Source: Microbaculum marinum
GTDB taxonomy: Bacteria; Pseudomonadota; Alphaproteobacteria; Rhizobiales; Tepidamorphaceae
Assembly (NCBI RefSeq): GCF_042646165.1
Contig: NZ_JBHRTC010000022.1
Strand: one strand, 5' to 3'
Length of the DNA stretch: 64,000 nucleotides
The notes below the pieces were generated by a model. It searched no databases. It saw only the letters and a list, made by a program, of their open reading frames with translations, and was not told where the DNA came from. Below, piece after piece: positions 1 through 7,571 of the stretch; within the stretch, counting starts at the first letter, position 1, and every line of letters begins with the position of its first letter. Both the position numbers and the translations under genes were made by a program.

Positions 1-2
1 AT

Positions 3-380
3 GCCGATGGCCTGCCGGTGAAGCTGAAACTCTCCGCCGGCCAGGCCCATGACGGGCGCTGCGCAGCCGACATGCTGGACGGGATCGGCCGGGGCCAGGC
101 GCTTCTGGCCGATGCCGCCTATGACAGCGATGCGCTGCGCCAGCAGATGACGGCACAGGGTGGCTGGCTCTGTGCCAAGCCGGTCTCCTACCGGCGTCGA
201 AAGCCACCCTTCAGCCGATGGCTCTACCGCTTCCGCAATGTGGTCGAGCGCTTCTTCTGCCGACTGAAGCACTACCGTGCCATCGCCACGCGCTATGAGA
301 AACATGACGAGAACTACCTCGCCATCGTCAAACTCGCTTCAATCCGAATGTGGATCAAATCTTATGAGTCTACGTCCTAG
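3..380 (+). mobile_element. IS5-family transposase, 3' end only (partial at window edge)
   Basis: The reading frame is already open at the window edge and runs to the TAG at 378-380. It encodes the C-terminal part of a DDE transposase of the IS5 family: the segment reading LLADAAYDSDALRQ carries the second catalytic Asp region, and FRNVVERFFCRLKHYR is the usual YREXXXRLK-type region with the catalytic Glu. The ending ...WIKSYESTS is typical of IS427/IS1031-group ORFB proteins, where the last codons overlap the terminal inverted repeat; the CTAG at 377-380 is therefore likely the element's right end (inference). The N-terminal half and left end lie outside the window, so whether the element is intact cannot be judged. 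Confidence 0.85.
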
Positions 381-463
381 CGGGACCAGGCTGACCTGCG
401 GGCTCGGCGCCCGGCGAAAATCAGCGTTCCGACCGCACAATTTAGAGAAGCCGGTCGGCCGTC

Positions 464-480
464 CCCCCGGACGTCACCCC
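464..480. repeat. 17-mer repeat, copy 1 (second copy 1443-1459)
   Basis: CCCCCGGACGTCACCCC occurs here, just upstream of the cupin remnant, and again at 1443-1459 at the stop codon of the alpha/beta hydrolase. GACGTC is palindromic. Possibly a small dispersed intergenic element. Confidence 0.35.
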
Positions 481-482
481 AG

Positions 483-655
483 GATGACGGCCGCGCGGTC
501 GAGGGTCAGCCGCCGGTCGTGCTGGAGGCTGGCGAGGTGCTGTTCGTCCCGGCCGGCGCGTTCCATTCCGCACGCAACGTCGGCGACACGCGGGAAAGCG
601 AACTGGCCACATACGTGGTAGAAAGGGCAAGGTGCTCACTGAATTCGCCAAATGA
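483..655 (+). pseudogene. Cupin-domain protein remnant (3' end, frameshifted)
   Basis: Between the insertion-sequence end and msrB, the frame starting at 483 reads like the last beta strands of a small cupin: EGQPPVVLEAGEVLFVPAGAFHSARNV, with the PAGxxH metal-site turn, then ELATYVVE. At about 617-620 an A-run is one base short; restoring it gives ...KGKVLTEFAK followed by TGA at 653-655, a normal cupin ending. No start is present, because the 5' half is missing next to the IS end. The repaired stop overlaps the ATG at 652 in ATGA style, suggesting it once sat directly upstream of msrB. The reading is by eye; the exact 5' limit of homology is uncertain. Confidence 0.55.
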
Positions 656-678
656 GCGCAGCAGCGAAGGACCCGGCG

Positions 679-1236
679 ATGAAGCAGACTAATACGCATC
701 ACTTCGACTTGGCTCCGCCGACCGAGGAGGAGTTCGTCCGGCTGGCTGCCGACCTCGACGAGGAGGAACGCCGCGTGCTGCTCGAACACGGCACTGAATC
801 GCCGTTCTGTGGCGTGTTCCTCACCGAGAAGCGCCCCGGCGTCTACACCTGCCGACTCTGCGGGTTACCGCTCTTCCACGGCGGTGCCAAGTTCGAAAGC
901 GGCACCGGCTGGCCGAGCTTCACGCAACCGTTCGCCGACGGTCATCTCAAGTATATCCAGGACACCAGCTACGGGATGACCCGAACCGAGATCGTCTGCG
1001 CCCGTTGCGGCGCGCACCAGGGTCACGTCTTTCCCGACGGCCCGCCGCCAACCGGCGAGCGCTACTGCATCAATTCGGTGAGCCTGGCGTTCACGCCCGA
1101 TGGCGAGCCGCTGCCCGACAAGCTCGACCGCGGCGCGCCGGAAGGCGAAGTGTTGCGTCGTGGTCGCGCTGTCGGCGAGGCGGAGCCGACGTCGACAATC
1201 GCCTCGCAAGCTGCCGGATCTCCGCAACCCGATTGA
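679..1236 (+). CDS. msrB: Peptide-methionine (R)-S-oxide reductase MsrB
   Basis: Reduces methionine-R-sulfoxide in oxidised proteins using thioredoxin. The SelR domain fills the protein: two zinc-binding CxxC pairs (CRLC and CARC), the GTGWPSF substrate loop, and RYCINS with the resolving/catalytic cysteine near the C-terminus. The extended tail after the domain (about 40 residues ending SPQPD) is not part of the family core. An ATG at 652 is in frame, but 679 is preferred because AAGGA sits 7 nt upstream of it, whereas 652 has no Shine-Dalgarno sequence and falls inside the cupin remnant. It is followed immediately by a hairpin at 1237-1256. Cytoplasmic (no signal peptide). Confidence 0.92.
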   Translation: MKQTNTHHFDLAPPTEEEFVRLAADLDEEERRVLLEHGTESPFCGVFLTEKRPGVYTCRLCGLPLFHGGAKFESGTGWPSFTQPFADGHLKYIQDTSYGMTRTEIVCARCGAHQGHVFPDGPPPTGERYCINSVSLAFTPDGEPLPDKLDRGAPEGEVLRRGRAVGEAEPTSTIASQAAGSPQPD

Positions 1237-1256
1237 AAGGGCGGTTGTCCGCCCTT
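1237..1256 (+). terminator. Hairpin directly after msrB
   Basis: AAGGGCGG / CCGCCCTT form a perfect 8-bp stem with a TTGT loop starting at the first base after the msrB stop. Only a weak T-stretch (TTGTCGT) follows, so it is a plausible but not ideal intrinsic terminator. Confidence 0.5.
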
Positions 1257-1442
1257 GTCGTCCGAAACGTGTCCCTCAACTCCCGGTCCCGGAGCGGAAG
1301 CCGCTCGATACGGTAGCCCGTTGGTGTGGACCGCTACGCCACTGGCAGCCATCCGGCCGGCATTGCCACCGGATATGGGTCGGCCGGAAGCTGCCGAAGG
1401 CCCCGGCCGCGTCGTCGCGGTCAGGTGACGCCAGACCGCCGT

Positions 1443-1459
1443 CCCCCGGACGTCACCCC
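1443..1459. repeat. 17-mer repeat, copy 2 (first copy 464-480)
   Basis: Identical 17 bases to 464-480, overlapping the hydrolase stop codon (1453-1455). Confidence 0.35.
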
Positions 1460-2250
1460 CGGTAATCGGCCGCGGGGACCTCTGCGGGATCCGGCAGCTC
1501 CGCCCAGAAGGTCGTCAGGGCCGCGGCAACCGGCGCGGGCGTCTCCTCCGGCCACCAGTGGCCGACGCCGGCCAGACGGGCCACTTTCGCGCCAGATCGC
1601 TGCGCTGCCCACTCATGCTGCTCCACCGTCCCGCTGGCGCGTCCGAAATCGTCGAGCGCGATGAGGGCGAGACCCGGGCGCTCGGCGGCACCCGGCAGGA
1701 GCCGTCCCGCCTCGGCCATCGCCGGCTGGCGTGCCGACCGCAACAGCTTGAGGACGGCGCCGCCCATCTCCGGGTCCATCCCGGCCGCGACCCGCTCCGC
1801 CATGCGCCCGGTCATCCCCAGCGAGGACGCGACGGAGAGCCGCTGTTCCAGGTCGCCTCCCCATATCTCCCGCACCGAAGCCTCGCCCGCACCTTCCTGC
1901 TGCCACCGCTGGGCCCGCGCATGCCAGGCGTAGTCGGGCGCGAACACGCCGAGTGCGTCGGAGGCCCAGCTGCGGATCAGGTCCGGACGGCTCATCGCCA
2001 GCACCGCGACGTGGATTCCGCCCCAGTCATGCCCGACCAGGTCGACCGGCGCGCCGAACAGCTCCAGCTGCGCCGCCAGCCAGTCCCGGTAGGCCGTCAT
2101 CGACGGTTCGAAACCGCGAGGCGCGGGCACGCCGAAGCCGGGCGGGGACAGCGCGAACGCGTCGGCCCGGTCGAGTTCGCCGATGAGCGGCCCCCAGATG
2201 ACTGCCGACTCCGGATTGCCATGGACGAGGACGAGTGGCGTGCGCGACAT
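1453..2250 (-). CDS. Alpha/beta hydrolase (epoxide hydrolase / haloalkane dehalogenase-like)
   Basis: A 265-residue alpha/beta-fold hydrolase. The oxyanion region VHGNPE is near residue 9, the nucleophile elbow is GHDWGG (Asp nucleophile, as in epoxide hydrolases and dehalogenases rather than Ser lipases), an acidic residue lies in LIALDDFG, and the catalytic His is in GVGHWW near residue 234. Substrate is not predictable from this. The ATG at 2250 has GGAG 8 nt upstream. It is divergent from a TetR-type gene, and a 9-bp perfect inverted repeat lies 15-42 bp upstream of its start, so control by that repressor is likely (inference). Its stop codon falls inside a 17-mer also found at 464-480. 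Confidence 0.8.
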   Translation of the reverse strand: MSRTPLVLVHGNPESAVIWGPLIGELDRADAFALSPPGFGVPAPRGFEPSMTAYRDWLAAQLELFGAPVDLVGHDWGGIHVAVLAMSRPDLIRSWASDALGVFAPDYAWHARAQRWQQEGAGEASVREIWGGDLEQRLSVASSLGMTGRMAERVAAGMDPEMGGAVLKLLRSARQPAMAEAGRLLPGAAERPGLALIALDDFGRASGTVEQHEWAAQRSGAKVARLAGVGHWWPEETPAPVAAALTTFWAELPDPAEVPAADYRG

Positions 2251-2264
2251 GAAACCATCTCCGC

Positions 2265-2292
2265 GATACTTGTTACCTTACACACAAGTATC
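2265..2292. promoter_or_regulatory. Inverted repeat, candidate TetR-family operator
   Basis: GATACTTGT (2265-2273) and ACAAGTATC (2284-2292) are exact reverse complements separated by 10 bp, in the intergenic region between the hydrolase and the TetR-type gene. On the minus strand a TATGAT −10-like hexamer (2290-2295) overlaps the right half-site, so binding there would block hydrolase transcription. Divergent regulator-target arrangement with a palindrome is typical of local TetR control; binding by this particular regulator is inferred. Confidence 0.6.
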
Positions 2293-2433
2293 ATATCCCG
2301 ATACAACCGCAAGTGTCCCGGCAGATCCTCCCTCCCGGCTGCTTGCCCGCGCTGGGGGGCCCGTGGTATCGACGGGACGAGCGCAAGCATCGCGGCGCCA
2401 CTGGCGTCGTCGATCCGAAATCGAACAGTCCCG

Positions 2434-3039
2434 ATGCCCGAACACCCTGCAGTTCGCCCCACGCAGCAACAGCGTCGCGAGCGGACCGAACGCAAGGTGA
2501 TAGCCGCCGCGACGGCGCTGATCGCGGAACGCGGGTCGCGCGCACTCACCCTGGCGGCGGTCGGCGAAGCCGCCGGCTACAGCCGGGGCATCGTCACCCA
2601 TCATTTCGGCAATCGGGAGAACCTGCTCCGGGCGGTGATGCGCGATGCGCAGACCTTCGAGCTTCCGGCGTCGGCGGAACATGCCGGAGACTGGCTGGCG
2701 AAGACGGTTCGCGCCTACCTGAAGAACATCACCGACAAACGACCTGCCGCCCGCGCGTTCCTGCAGATGTGGGGAGAGGCGATCGCCGCCGATCCCGTCC
2801 TGGCGCCGCTCTACGCGGAACAGGACGCCCGCTTCCGGCGCCTGCTCGCCGACAAGGTCCGCGACGGCATTCGCGACGGCTCGGTGCGCGCGGATGCCGA
2901 CCCCGAGGCGCTGGCCGTCTCGCTCCTCGGCCTCCTGCGCGGCATCGCGCTGCAGCTGATCTCCACCCCGCCGCCGCCGCGGGTCGAGGCGATCATCGAG
3001 GAGGCCGAACGCGCCACAAGGCGGGCGCTGAGACCGTGA
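2434..3039 (+). CDS. TetR/AcrR-family transcriptional regulator
   Basis: A 201-residue repressor with an N-terminal HTH at about residues 15-65: RTERKVIAAATALIAERGSRALT...GYSRGIVTHHFGNRENLL is the classical TetR_N pattern (recognition helix YSRGIVTHHF). The rest is a helical ligand-binding and dimerisation domain with a TetR_C-like LxxMWGEAIAADP segment. The ATG at 2434 is chosen because the conserved part begins shortly after it; no strong ribosome-binding site is visible, and the frame is open far upstream. Divergent from the alpha/beta hydrolase, with a perfect inverted repeat between them. Ligand unknown. Confidence 0.85.
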   Translation: MPEHPAVRPTQQQRRERTERKVIAAATALIAERGSRALTLAAVGEAAGYSRGIVTHHFGNRENLLRAVMRDAQTFELPASAEHAGDWLAKTVRAYLKNITDKRPAARAFLQMWGEAIAADPVLAPLYAEQDARFRRLLADKVRDGIRDGSVRADADPEALAVSLLGLLRGIALQLISTPPPPRVEAIIEEAERATRRALRP

Positions 3040-3045
3040 ACGACA

Positions 3046-3072
3046 GGCCCGCGGTGCAGGGACACGCGGGCC
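3046..3072. terminator. Inverted repeat between convergent tetR-type gene and pntB
   Basis: GGCCCGCG (3046-3053) and CGCGGGCC (3065-3072) are perfect complements with an 11-nt loop, placed between two convergent stop codons. There is no T-run on either side, so it may be a bidirectional, Rho-assisted stop rather than a canonical terminator. Confidence 0.35.
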
Positions 3073-3099
3073 CGGATGCGCCCCCGCCCCGCCGGGCGG

Positions 3100-4497
3100 T
3101 CACATCCCCTTGACGATCTCCTCGGCCATCTTCTTGGCGTCGCCCAGCAGCATCATCGTGTTGTCGTTGTAGAACAGCGGGTTGTCGATGCCGGCGTAGC
3201 CGGACGCCAGCGAGCGCTTGACGAACATCACGGTGCCGGCCTTCCAGACCTGCAGCACCGGCATGCCGTAGATCGGCGAGGACGGATCGTCCTCGGCGGC
3301 CGGGTTGGTGACGTCGTTGGCGCCGATCACGAAGGCGACGTCGGACTGGGCGAACTCCGAGTTGATGTCCTCCAGCTCGAACACCTCGTCGTAGGGCACG
3401 TTGGCCTCGGCCAGCAGTACGTTCATGTGGCCCGGCATGCGGCCGGCGACCGGGTGGATCGCATACTTCACCTCGACGCCGTTCTCCTTCAGCACGTCGG
3501 CCATCTCCCGGAGGGCATGCTGGGCCTGGGCAACCGCCATGCCGTAGCCCGGCACGATGATCACCTTGCCGGAGTTCTTCATCAGGAAGGCTGCGTCCTC
3601 GGCCGAGCCGAGCTTGACCGGCTTCTGCTCGCCGTCGCCGCCGGCAGGTCCCGCCGTCTCGCCGCCGAAGCCGCCGAGGATGACGGAGATGAACGAGCGG
3701 TTCATGCCCTTGCACATGATGTAGGACAGGATCGCGCCCGAGGCGCCGACCAGCGCGCCGGTGATGATCAGCGCGGTGTTGCCGAGCGTGAAGCCGATGC
3801 CGGCGGCAGCCCACCCCGAGTAGGAGTTCAGCATCGAGATGACGACGGGCATGTCGGCGCCGCCGATCGGGATGATGATCAGCACGCCGATCAGCAGCGA
3901 CAAGAGCGTGATCGTCCAGAACAGCCCGTGGCTCTCGCTCGTCACGAAGGCGATCACCAGGATCACGATCAGCGCGGCGATGGCGATGTTGATCAGGTGC
4001 CGGGCCGGCAGCATGATCGGCTTGCCGCTCATCCGCCCGTCGAGCTTCAGGAAGGCGATGATCGAGCCGGTGAAGGTGATCGCCCCGATGACGACGCCGA
4101 TCGACATTTCGACGAGGCTCGCGCCGTGGATCGCCCCCGGCGCGCCGATGCCGAAGGCGGCCGGCGCGTAGAGCGCCGCGGCCGCCACCATGACGGCGGC
4201 CAGGCCGACCAGCGAGTGGAAGCCCGCGACCAGCTGCGGCATCGCCGTCATCGGGATGCGCCGGGCGATGGTGGCGCCGATCGCGCCGCCGATGCCGATG
4301 CCGGCGATGATCAGGATCCAGGCGGTGGCCGACGACGGCGCGGCCAGCGCCAGCGTCGTCAGCACGGCGATGGTCATGCCGGCCATGCCGAAGAAGTTGC
4401 CCTGGCGCGAGGTCACCGGGCTCGACAGGCCGCGCAGCGCCAGGACGAACAGGACGGCGGAAACGAGGTAGAGAAGGGCTGTGACGTCGGCGCTCAT
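3100..4497 (-). CDS. pntB: NAD(P) transhydrogenase subunit beta
   Basis: Beta subunit of the proton-translocating nicotinamide nucleotide transhydrogenase, which drives NADP+ reduction by NADH with the proton gradient. About 465 residues, normal for the family. The N-terminal ~260 residues are a run of hydrophobic helices (dII), followed by a linker and the NADP(H)-binding dIII domain from about residue 290, containing VIIVPGYGMAVAQAQ, the GRMPGHMNVLLAEA segment and VIGANDVTNPAA, all diagnostic of dIII. Third gene of a tight operon: it starts 10 nt after the pntAB stop. Confidence 0.96.
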   Translation of the reverse strand: MSADVTALLYLVSAVLFVLALRGLSSPVTSRQGNFFGMAGMTIAVLTTLALAAPSSATAWILIIAGIGIGGAIGATIARRIPMTAMPQLVAGFHSLVGLAAVMVAAAALYAPAAFGIGAPGAIHGASLVEMSIGVVIGAITFTGSIIAFLKLDGRMSGKPIMLPARHLINIAIAALIVILVIAFVTSESHGLFWTITLLSLLIGVLIIIPIGGADMPVVISMLNSYSGWAAAGIGFTLGNTALIITGALVGASGAILSYIMCKGMNRSFISVILGGFGGETAGPAGGDGEQKPVKLGSAEDAAFLMKNSGKVIIVPGYGMAVAQAQHALREMADVLKENGVEVKYAIHPVAGRMPGHMNVLLAEANVPYDEVFELEDINSEFAQSDVAFVIGANDVTNPAAEDDPSSPIYGMPVLQVWKAGTVMFVKRSLASGYAGIDNPLFYNDNTMMLLGDAKKMAEEIVKGM

Positions 4498-4507
4498 GAT
4501 CCAGCCC

Positions 4508-4984
4508 TCACTTCTGCTTCTTCTTGTACATGGCCAGCATGCGCTGGGTGACGAGGAACCCGCCGAAGATGTTCACCGAGGCCAGCACCAGCGCCACGAA
4601 GCCGAAGCCGCGCGCCCAGACGGGACCGTCGCCGAGCACCCCGGTCGCGTCGACCCCGACCGCCAGCAGCGCGCCGACGACGATCACCGAGGAGATCGCG
4701 TTGGTCACCGACATCAGCGGCGTGTGCAGCGCCGGCGTCACCGACCACACCACGTAGTAGCCGACGAACACCGCCATCACGAAGATCGACAGCTGGAACA
4801 CGAACGGGTCGATCGCCCCGCCGGTCGCCGCGTGGGCGCCCATCCCCATCGCCTCGCCGGCCATGTCGCCAACCTGGCCGGCAACCTCGCGGGCGTGCTC
4901 GGCCGCCGCCTCGGCAGCCTGCCGGGCGATATCGGCGAGCCGGTTGGCTTTGTCGACCGCCTGGTCGGGTGTCATGCTGGCCAT
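4508..4984 (-). CDS. pntAB: NAD(P) transhydrogenase subunit alpha, membrane part (PntAB)
   Basis: Small membrane subunit corresponding to the C-terminal hydrophobic domain of E. coli PntA, separate here as in many alphaproteobacteria. 158 residues: an Ala-rich, helical N-terminal extension of about 60 residues, then three membrane segments (starting at PFVFQLSIFVMAVFVGYY, SVTNAISSVIVVGALLAV and FGFVALVLASVNIFGGF). SVTPALHTPLMSVTNAISS is the family signature. It ends with a lysine cluster YKKKQK. It begins 3 nt after the pntAA stop, indicating translational coupling. Confidence 0.94.
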   Translation of the reverse strand: MASMTPDQAVDKANRLADIARQAAEAAAEHAREVAGQVGDMAGEAMGMGAHAATGGAIDPFVFQLSIFVMAVFVGYYVVWSVTPALHTPLMSVTNAISSVIVVGALLAVGVDATGVLGDGPVWARGFGFVALVLASVNIFGGFLVTQRMLAMYKKKQK

Positions 4985-4987
4985 GGC

Positions 4988-6196
4988 TCAGGCTCCCTTG
5001 CCGGAGGATGCTGCGGGCGACGGTGTCTCGGCAGGTGTCTCGGCGGCCGTCTCTGCGGCCGGGGCCGCGCCGCCGAAGTTCGGATGCACCACCTTGCCCT
5101 CGCGGGTCAGCACGGTGGCGGCGACCAGCTGGTCGTCCCAGTCGATCGCCAGCGCCTTCTTGTCCTTGTCGATCAGCGTCTCGACGAAGGCGTAGAGGTT
5201 GCGCGCGTAGAGCCCCGAGGCCGAGGCGGCGACGCGGCCGGGCACGTTGTCGTGGCCGATGATCTTCACGTCCTTGTGGACCACCACCTCGCCGGCCTTC
5301 GAGCCCTCGACGTTGCCGCCGCGCTCCACCGCGAGATCCACCACGATCGAGCCGGGCTTCATCGATTCGACCATCTTCCTGGTCACCAGCTTCGGCGCCG
5401 GGCGGCCCGGGATCAGCGCGGTGGTGATGACGATGTCCTGCTTGGCGATGTGGTCGGCGACCAGTTCGGCCTGCTTGGCCTGGTACTCCTTCGACATCTC
5501 CTTGGCGTAGCCGCCGGCGGTCTCGGCGGCCTTGAACTCGTCGTCCTCGACCGCGATGAACTTCGCCCCCAGCGAGGCGACCTGCTCCTTTGCCGCCGGA
5601 CGAACGTCCGTCGCCGTCACCACGGCGCCGAGCCGGCGGGCGGTGGCGATCGCCTGCAGGCCGGCGACGCCGGCGCCCATCACGAACACCCGCGCCGCGG
5701 TCACCGTGCCGGCCGCCGTCATCATCATCGGCATGGCGCGGTCGTATTCGGCGGCCGCATCGATGACGGCGCGGTAGCCGGCGAGGTTCGCCTGGCTCGA
5801 CAGCACGTCCATCGACTGGGCCCGGGTAATGCGCGGCATCAGTTCCATGGCGAACGCCGTGACGCCCGCGTCGGCCAGGCCTTTGAGCGCCGCCTCGTTG
5901 CCGTAGGGGTCCATCACCGCCACCACCACGGCGCCGGCCTTCATCTTCTTGGCGTCCGCCGCCGAAGGACGGCGCACCCGGAGCACCACGTCGGCGTCCT
6001 TGAGCGTCGCGTCGGCGGTCTTGGCGACGGTCGCGCCGGCGTCGGCATAGTCGGAATCGCGGATCCGCGAGGCCTCGCCCGCGCCGGCCTGCACGGCAAC
6101 CTGAGCGCCGAGCCCGACGAACTTCTTCACCGTCTCCGGCGTCGCCGCGACGCGCGGCTCGGTCTTGTCGGTCTCGCTCGCAACGGCGATCTTCAT
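4988..6196 (-). CDS. pntAA: NAD(P) transhydrogenase subunit alpha, NAD-binding part (PntAA)
   Basis: The NAD(H)-binding dI subunit, related to alanine dehydrogenase. MKIAVASETDKTEPRVAATPE is the family N-terminus; the Rossmann region VFVMGAGVAGLQAIATARRLGAVVTATDVR lies at about residues 165-195, and later ITTALIPGRPAPKLVT and the SIVVDLAVERGGN motif follow. The C-terminal ~30 residues are an Ala/Pro/Thr-rich tail. An in-frame ATG at 6223 exists, but 6196 is preferred: it has AAGGGG upstream and matches the family start. It lies downstream of the oxidase subunit IV gene with a 244-bp gap, so it may have its own promoter as well. Confidence 0.95.
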   Translation of the reverse strand: MKIAVASETDKTEPRVAATPETVKKFVGLGAQVAVQAGAGEASRIRDSDYADAGATVAKTADATLKDADVVLRVRRPSAADAKKMKAGAVVVAVMDPYGNEAALKGLADAGVTAFAMELMPRITRAQSMDVLSSQANLAGYRAVIDAAAEYDRAMPMMMTAAGTVTAARVFVMGAGVAGLQAIATARRLGAVVTATDVRPAAKEQVASLGAKFIAVEDDEFKAAETAGGYAKEMSKEYQAKQAELVADHIAKQDIVITTALIPGRPAPKLVTRKMVESMKPGSIVVDLAVERGGNVEGSKAGEVVVHKDVKIIGHDNVPGRVAASASGLYARNLYAFVETLIDKDKKALAIDWDDQLVAATVLTREGKVVHPNFGGAAPAAETAAETPAETPSPAASSGKGA

Positions 6197-6365
6197 TGAC
6201 CGTATCCCCTTGTTCGGCCCCATGGTCGGCCATTTGCCCGACCAGGTGTCGGGCCGGTATCAGGCGCTATAGGGCGGCGGCAGCGCGCCCACACGGCCCA
6301 TCTTCAGGAAAACCCCGCCGGCTGGCCAGACCCGGCGCGGTCGATCGGGACGTCTATCGCTGGAA

Positions 6366-6377
6366 CCGGTTAACCGG
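6366..6377. repeat. 12-bp perfect palindrome between subunit IV gene and pntAA
   Basis: CCGGTTAACCGG is a perfect palindrome embedded in a longer run of GGAACCGG-like units (6361-6388) in the 244-bp gap. It could be a regulatory site for pntAA or a weak stop for the upstream gene; nothing decides between these. Confidence 0.3.
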
Positions 6378-6440
6378 AACGGAACCGGTCATGCCGGGCG
6401 GCAGGCCGTTCCCGGCGCCGCCCAGGCGAGGCGGGAGGTG

Positions 6441-6710
6441 CTAGCCGAACAGCACGAACAGGGCGAGCACCACCAGCGTGCCGATCGCGATCGGCCAGGG
6501 CGAGCCCTTCATCATGACGCCGACGGCGGTGCCGATCACCGCCAGGAACACGCCGAGCCCGGCCAGCCCCCACGCCCCGGCATTGCCGATCGCCAGCATG
6601 ATGACGACGGCGATGCAGAAGGCGACGGTGAGGACGGTGAGCTGTATGAAGCCCGCGTAGGTCCTCTGGTGGGCGTCGTAGTCCATCGGCGGATGCGAGT
6701 GTTCGGCCAT
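6441..6710 (-). CDS. aa3-type cytochrome c oxidase subunit IV
   Basis: An 89-residue protein beginning MAEHSHPPMDYDAHQRTYAGF, the signature of the bacterial aa3-oxidase subunit IV family, a small accessory subunit of alphaproteobacterial cytochrome c oxidases. Three hydrophobic helices follow (residues ~22-42, 46-66, 72-88), one or two more than the single-helix Paracoccus subunit. The ATG at 6710 has a strong AGGGGGAG 4-5 nt upstream. It heads the same-strand block with pntAA-pntAB-pntB, an arrangement common in alphaproteobacteria. A tandem repeat with an internal palindrome (6723-6754) sits just upstream. Confidence 0.85.
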   Translation of the reverse strand: MAEHSHPPMDYDAHQRTYAGFIQLTVLTVAFCIAVVIMLAIGNAGAWGLAGLGVFLAVIGTAVGVMMKGSPWPIAIGTLVVLALFVLFG

Positions 6711-6722
6711 CAGGCTCCCCCT

Positions 6723-6754
6723 GTATCGGTGATACGCGGCATCGGTGATACGCG
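6723..6754. promoter_or_regulatory. Tandem 14-bp repeat with internal palindrome upstream of oxidase subunit IV
   Basis: ATCGGTGATACGCG occurs twice (6725-6738 and 6741-6754, period 16 bp). The first copy sits inside GTATC-GGT-GATAC, an inverted repeat (6723-6735). The pair lies 13-45 bp before the subunit IV start codon, i.e. in the leader of its mRNA or around an operator. Two helical-phase copies suggest cooperative protein binding (inference). Confidence 0.4.
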
Positions 6755-6813
6755 TCCATGGCTCCGCGCGGAGACCCCAAGGCATCCGTGCACGCCAGCG
6801 TGTGTCGGGCGGA

Positions 6814-6841
6814 CTTATAGCAGAGCGCGGTTGGGGGGCAA
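6814..6841 (-). promoter_or_regulatory. Candidate sigma-70 promoter for the subunit IV / pnt block
   Basis: On the minus strand TTGCCC (6836-6841) and TATAAG (6814-6819) are separated by 16 bp, about 100 bp upstream of the subunit IV start codon. Spacing and −10 match are good, −35 moderate. Confidence 0.45.
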
Positions 6842-6878
6842 TATGGTCTGATGGTGCCCTCCACTGGACCAAGCGCAT

Positions 6879-7571
6879 TCAGGACAAGAAAGCCATCAAC
6901 TCATCTGCTACCTTGTCAAACGAAGAATGACCGAGGGGAACGAACTGATCGTCATCATTGTTGCTCCACAATTTTCCTATACCTATTGAGGGGTCCTGTC
7001 GATTCGAGGCCGCCAGCAAGGCTCGCATCTTAAACTTGCCCACTGAGTTGGCAGAGTCCCAGTGGAGCGCTCCGGTTGCGGCAGCAAAATTCATCATGGC
7101 CTCAGAATGCTCGCTTCTTTCCATCGCTGATTCACAGCAAATGCATTCGAGATTTCCACGAACGTCTATCCACGGTATAGACATAATTTTGACAGATGGA
7201 GCCGTTTGCGTGGGATACAAATATCCCTCTGGAATTCCAAAAATATCTGGCGGCATAGTTTTGGTATTTGCACGACTTATTTGTTCGCAAATACTATTAA
7301 AATTGCCTTCTGGATCATCGTCGCTGTCACAAACAACTAATATATCGGTTACATTTTCGAACCCCCTAAATGTAGTGATCGCGAGAAACAAGTCTCCAAA
7401 CCTGCTTATACCACCCACCTTTGTTTGGTCCGGATCACTAGTATTTCTTATTGAAACGTCCCCAAGGTTTCTTTTTCTTATTATAGCTCTAAGAAACGCT
7501 TCGTCTGCGTTTCCTTCACACAATATCAGCTTACCTTTTTCGATTACATTTCGCTCCGGCCACCGTGCCAT
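6879..7571 (-). CDS. TOPRIM-like protein of an ATPase-TOPRIM pair (DUF3226-like)
   Basis: A 230-residue protein with a TOPRIM-type fold signature: LILCEGNADEAFL (acidic Glu19, Asp23) near the N-terminus, then ILVVCDSDDDPEGNF (acidic cluster at ~82-86), the DxD metal site of TOPRIM nucleases. The C-terminal part carries IPWIDVRGNLECIC and a Lys-rich helix. It resembles DUF3226 proteins, recalled as partners of ABC-type ATPases (split OLD-like systems). The ATG at 7571 overlaps the ATPase stop as TGATG; a GTG at 7574 is the alternative. Base composition is far more AT-rich than the neighbours, indicating recent acquisition. Nuclease activity and defence role are inferred, not shown. Confidence 0.7.
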   Translation of the reverse strand: MARWPERNVIEKGKLILCEGNADEAFLRAIIRKRNLGDVSIRNTSDPDQTKVGGISRFGDLFLAITTFRGFENVTDILVVCDSDDDPEGNFNSICEQISRANTKTMPPDIFGIPEGYLYPTQTAPSVKIMSIPWIDVRGNLECICCESAMERSEHSEAMMNFAAATGALHWDSANSVGKFKMRALLAASNRQDPSIGIGKLWSNNDDDQFVPLGHSSFDKVADELMAFLS

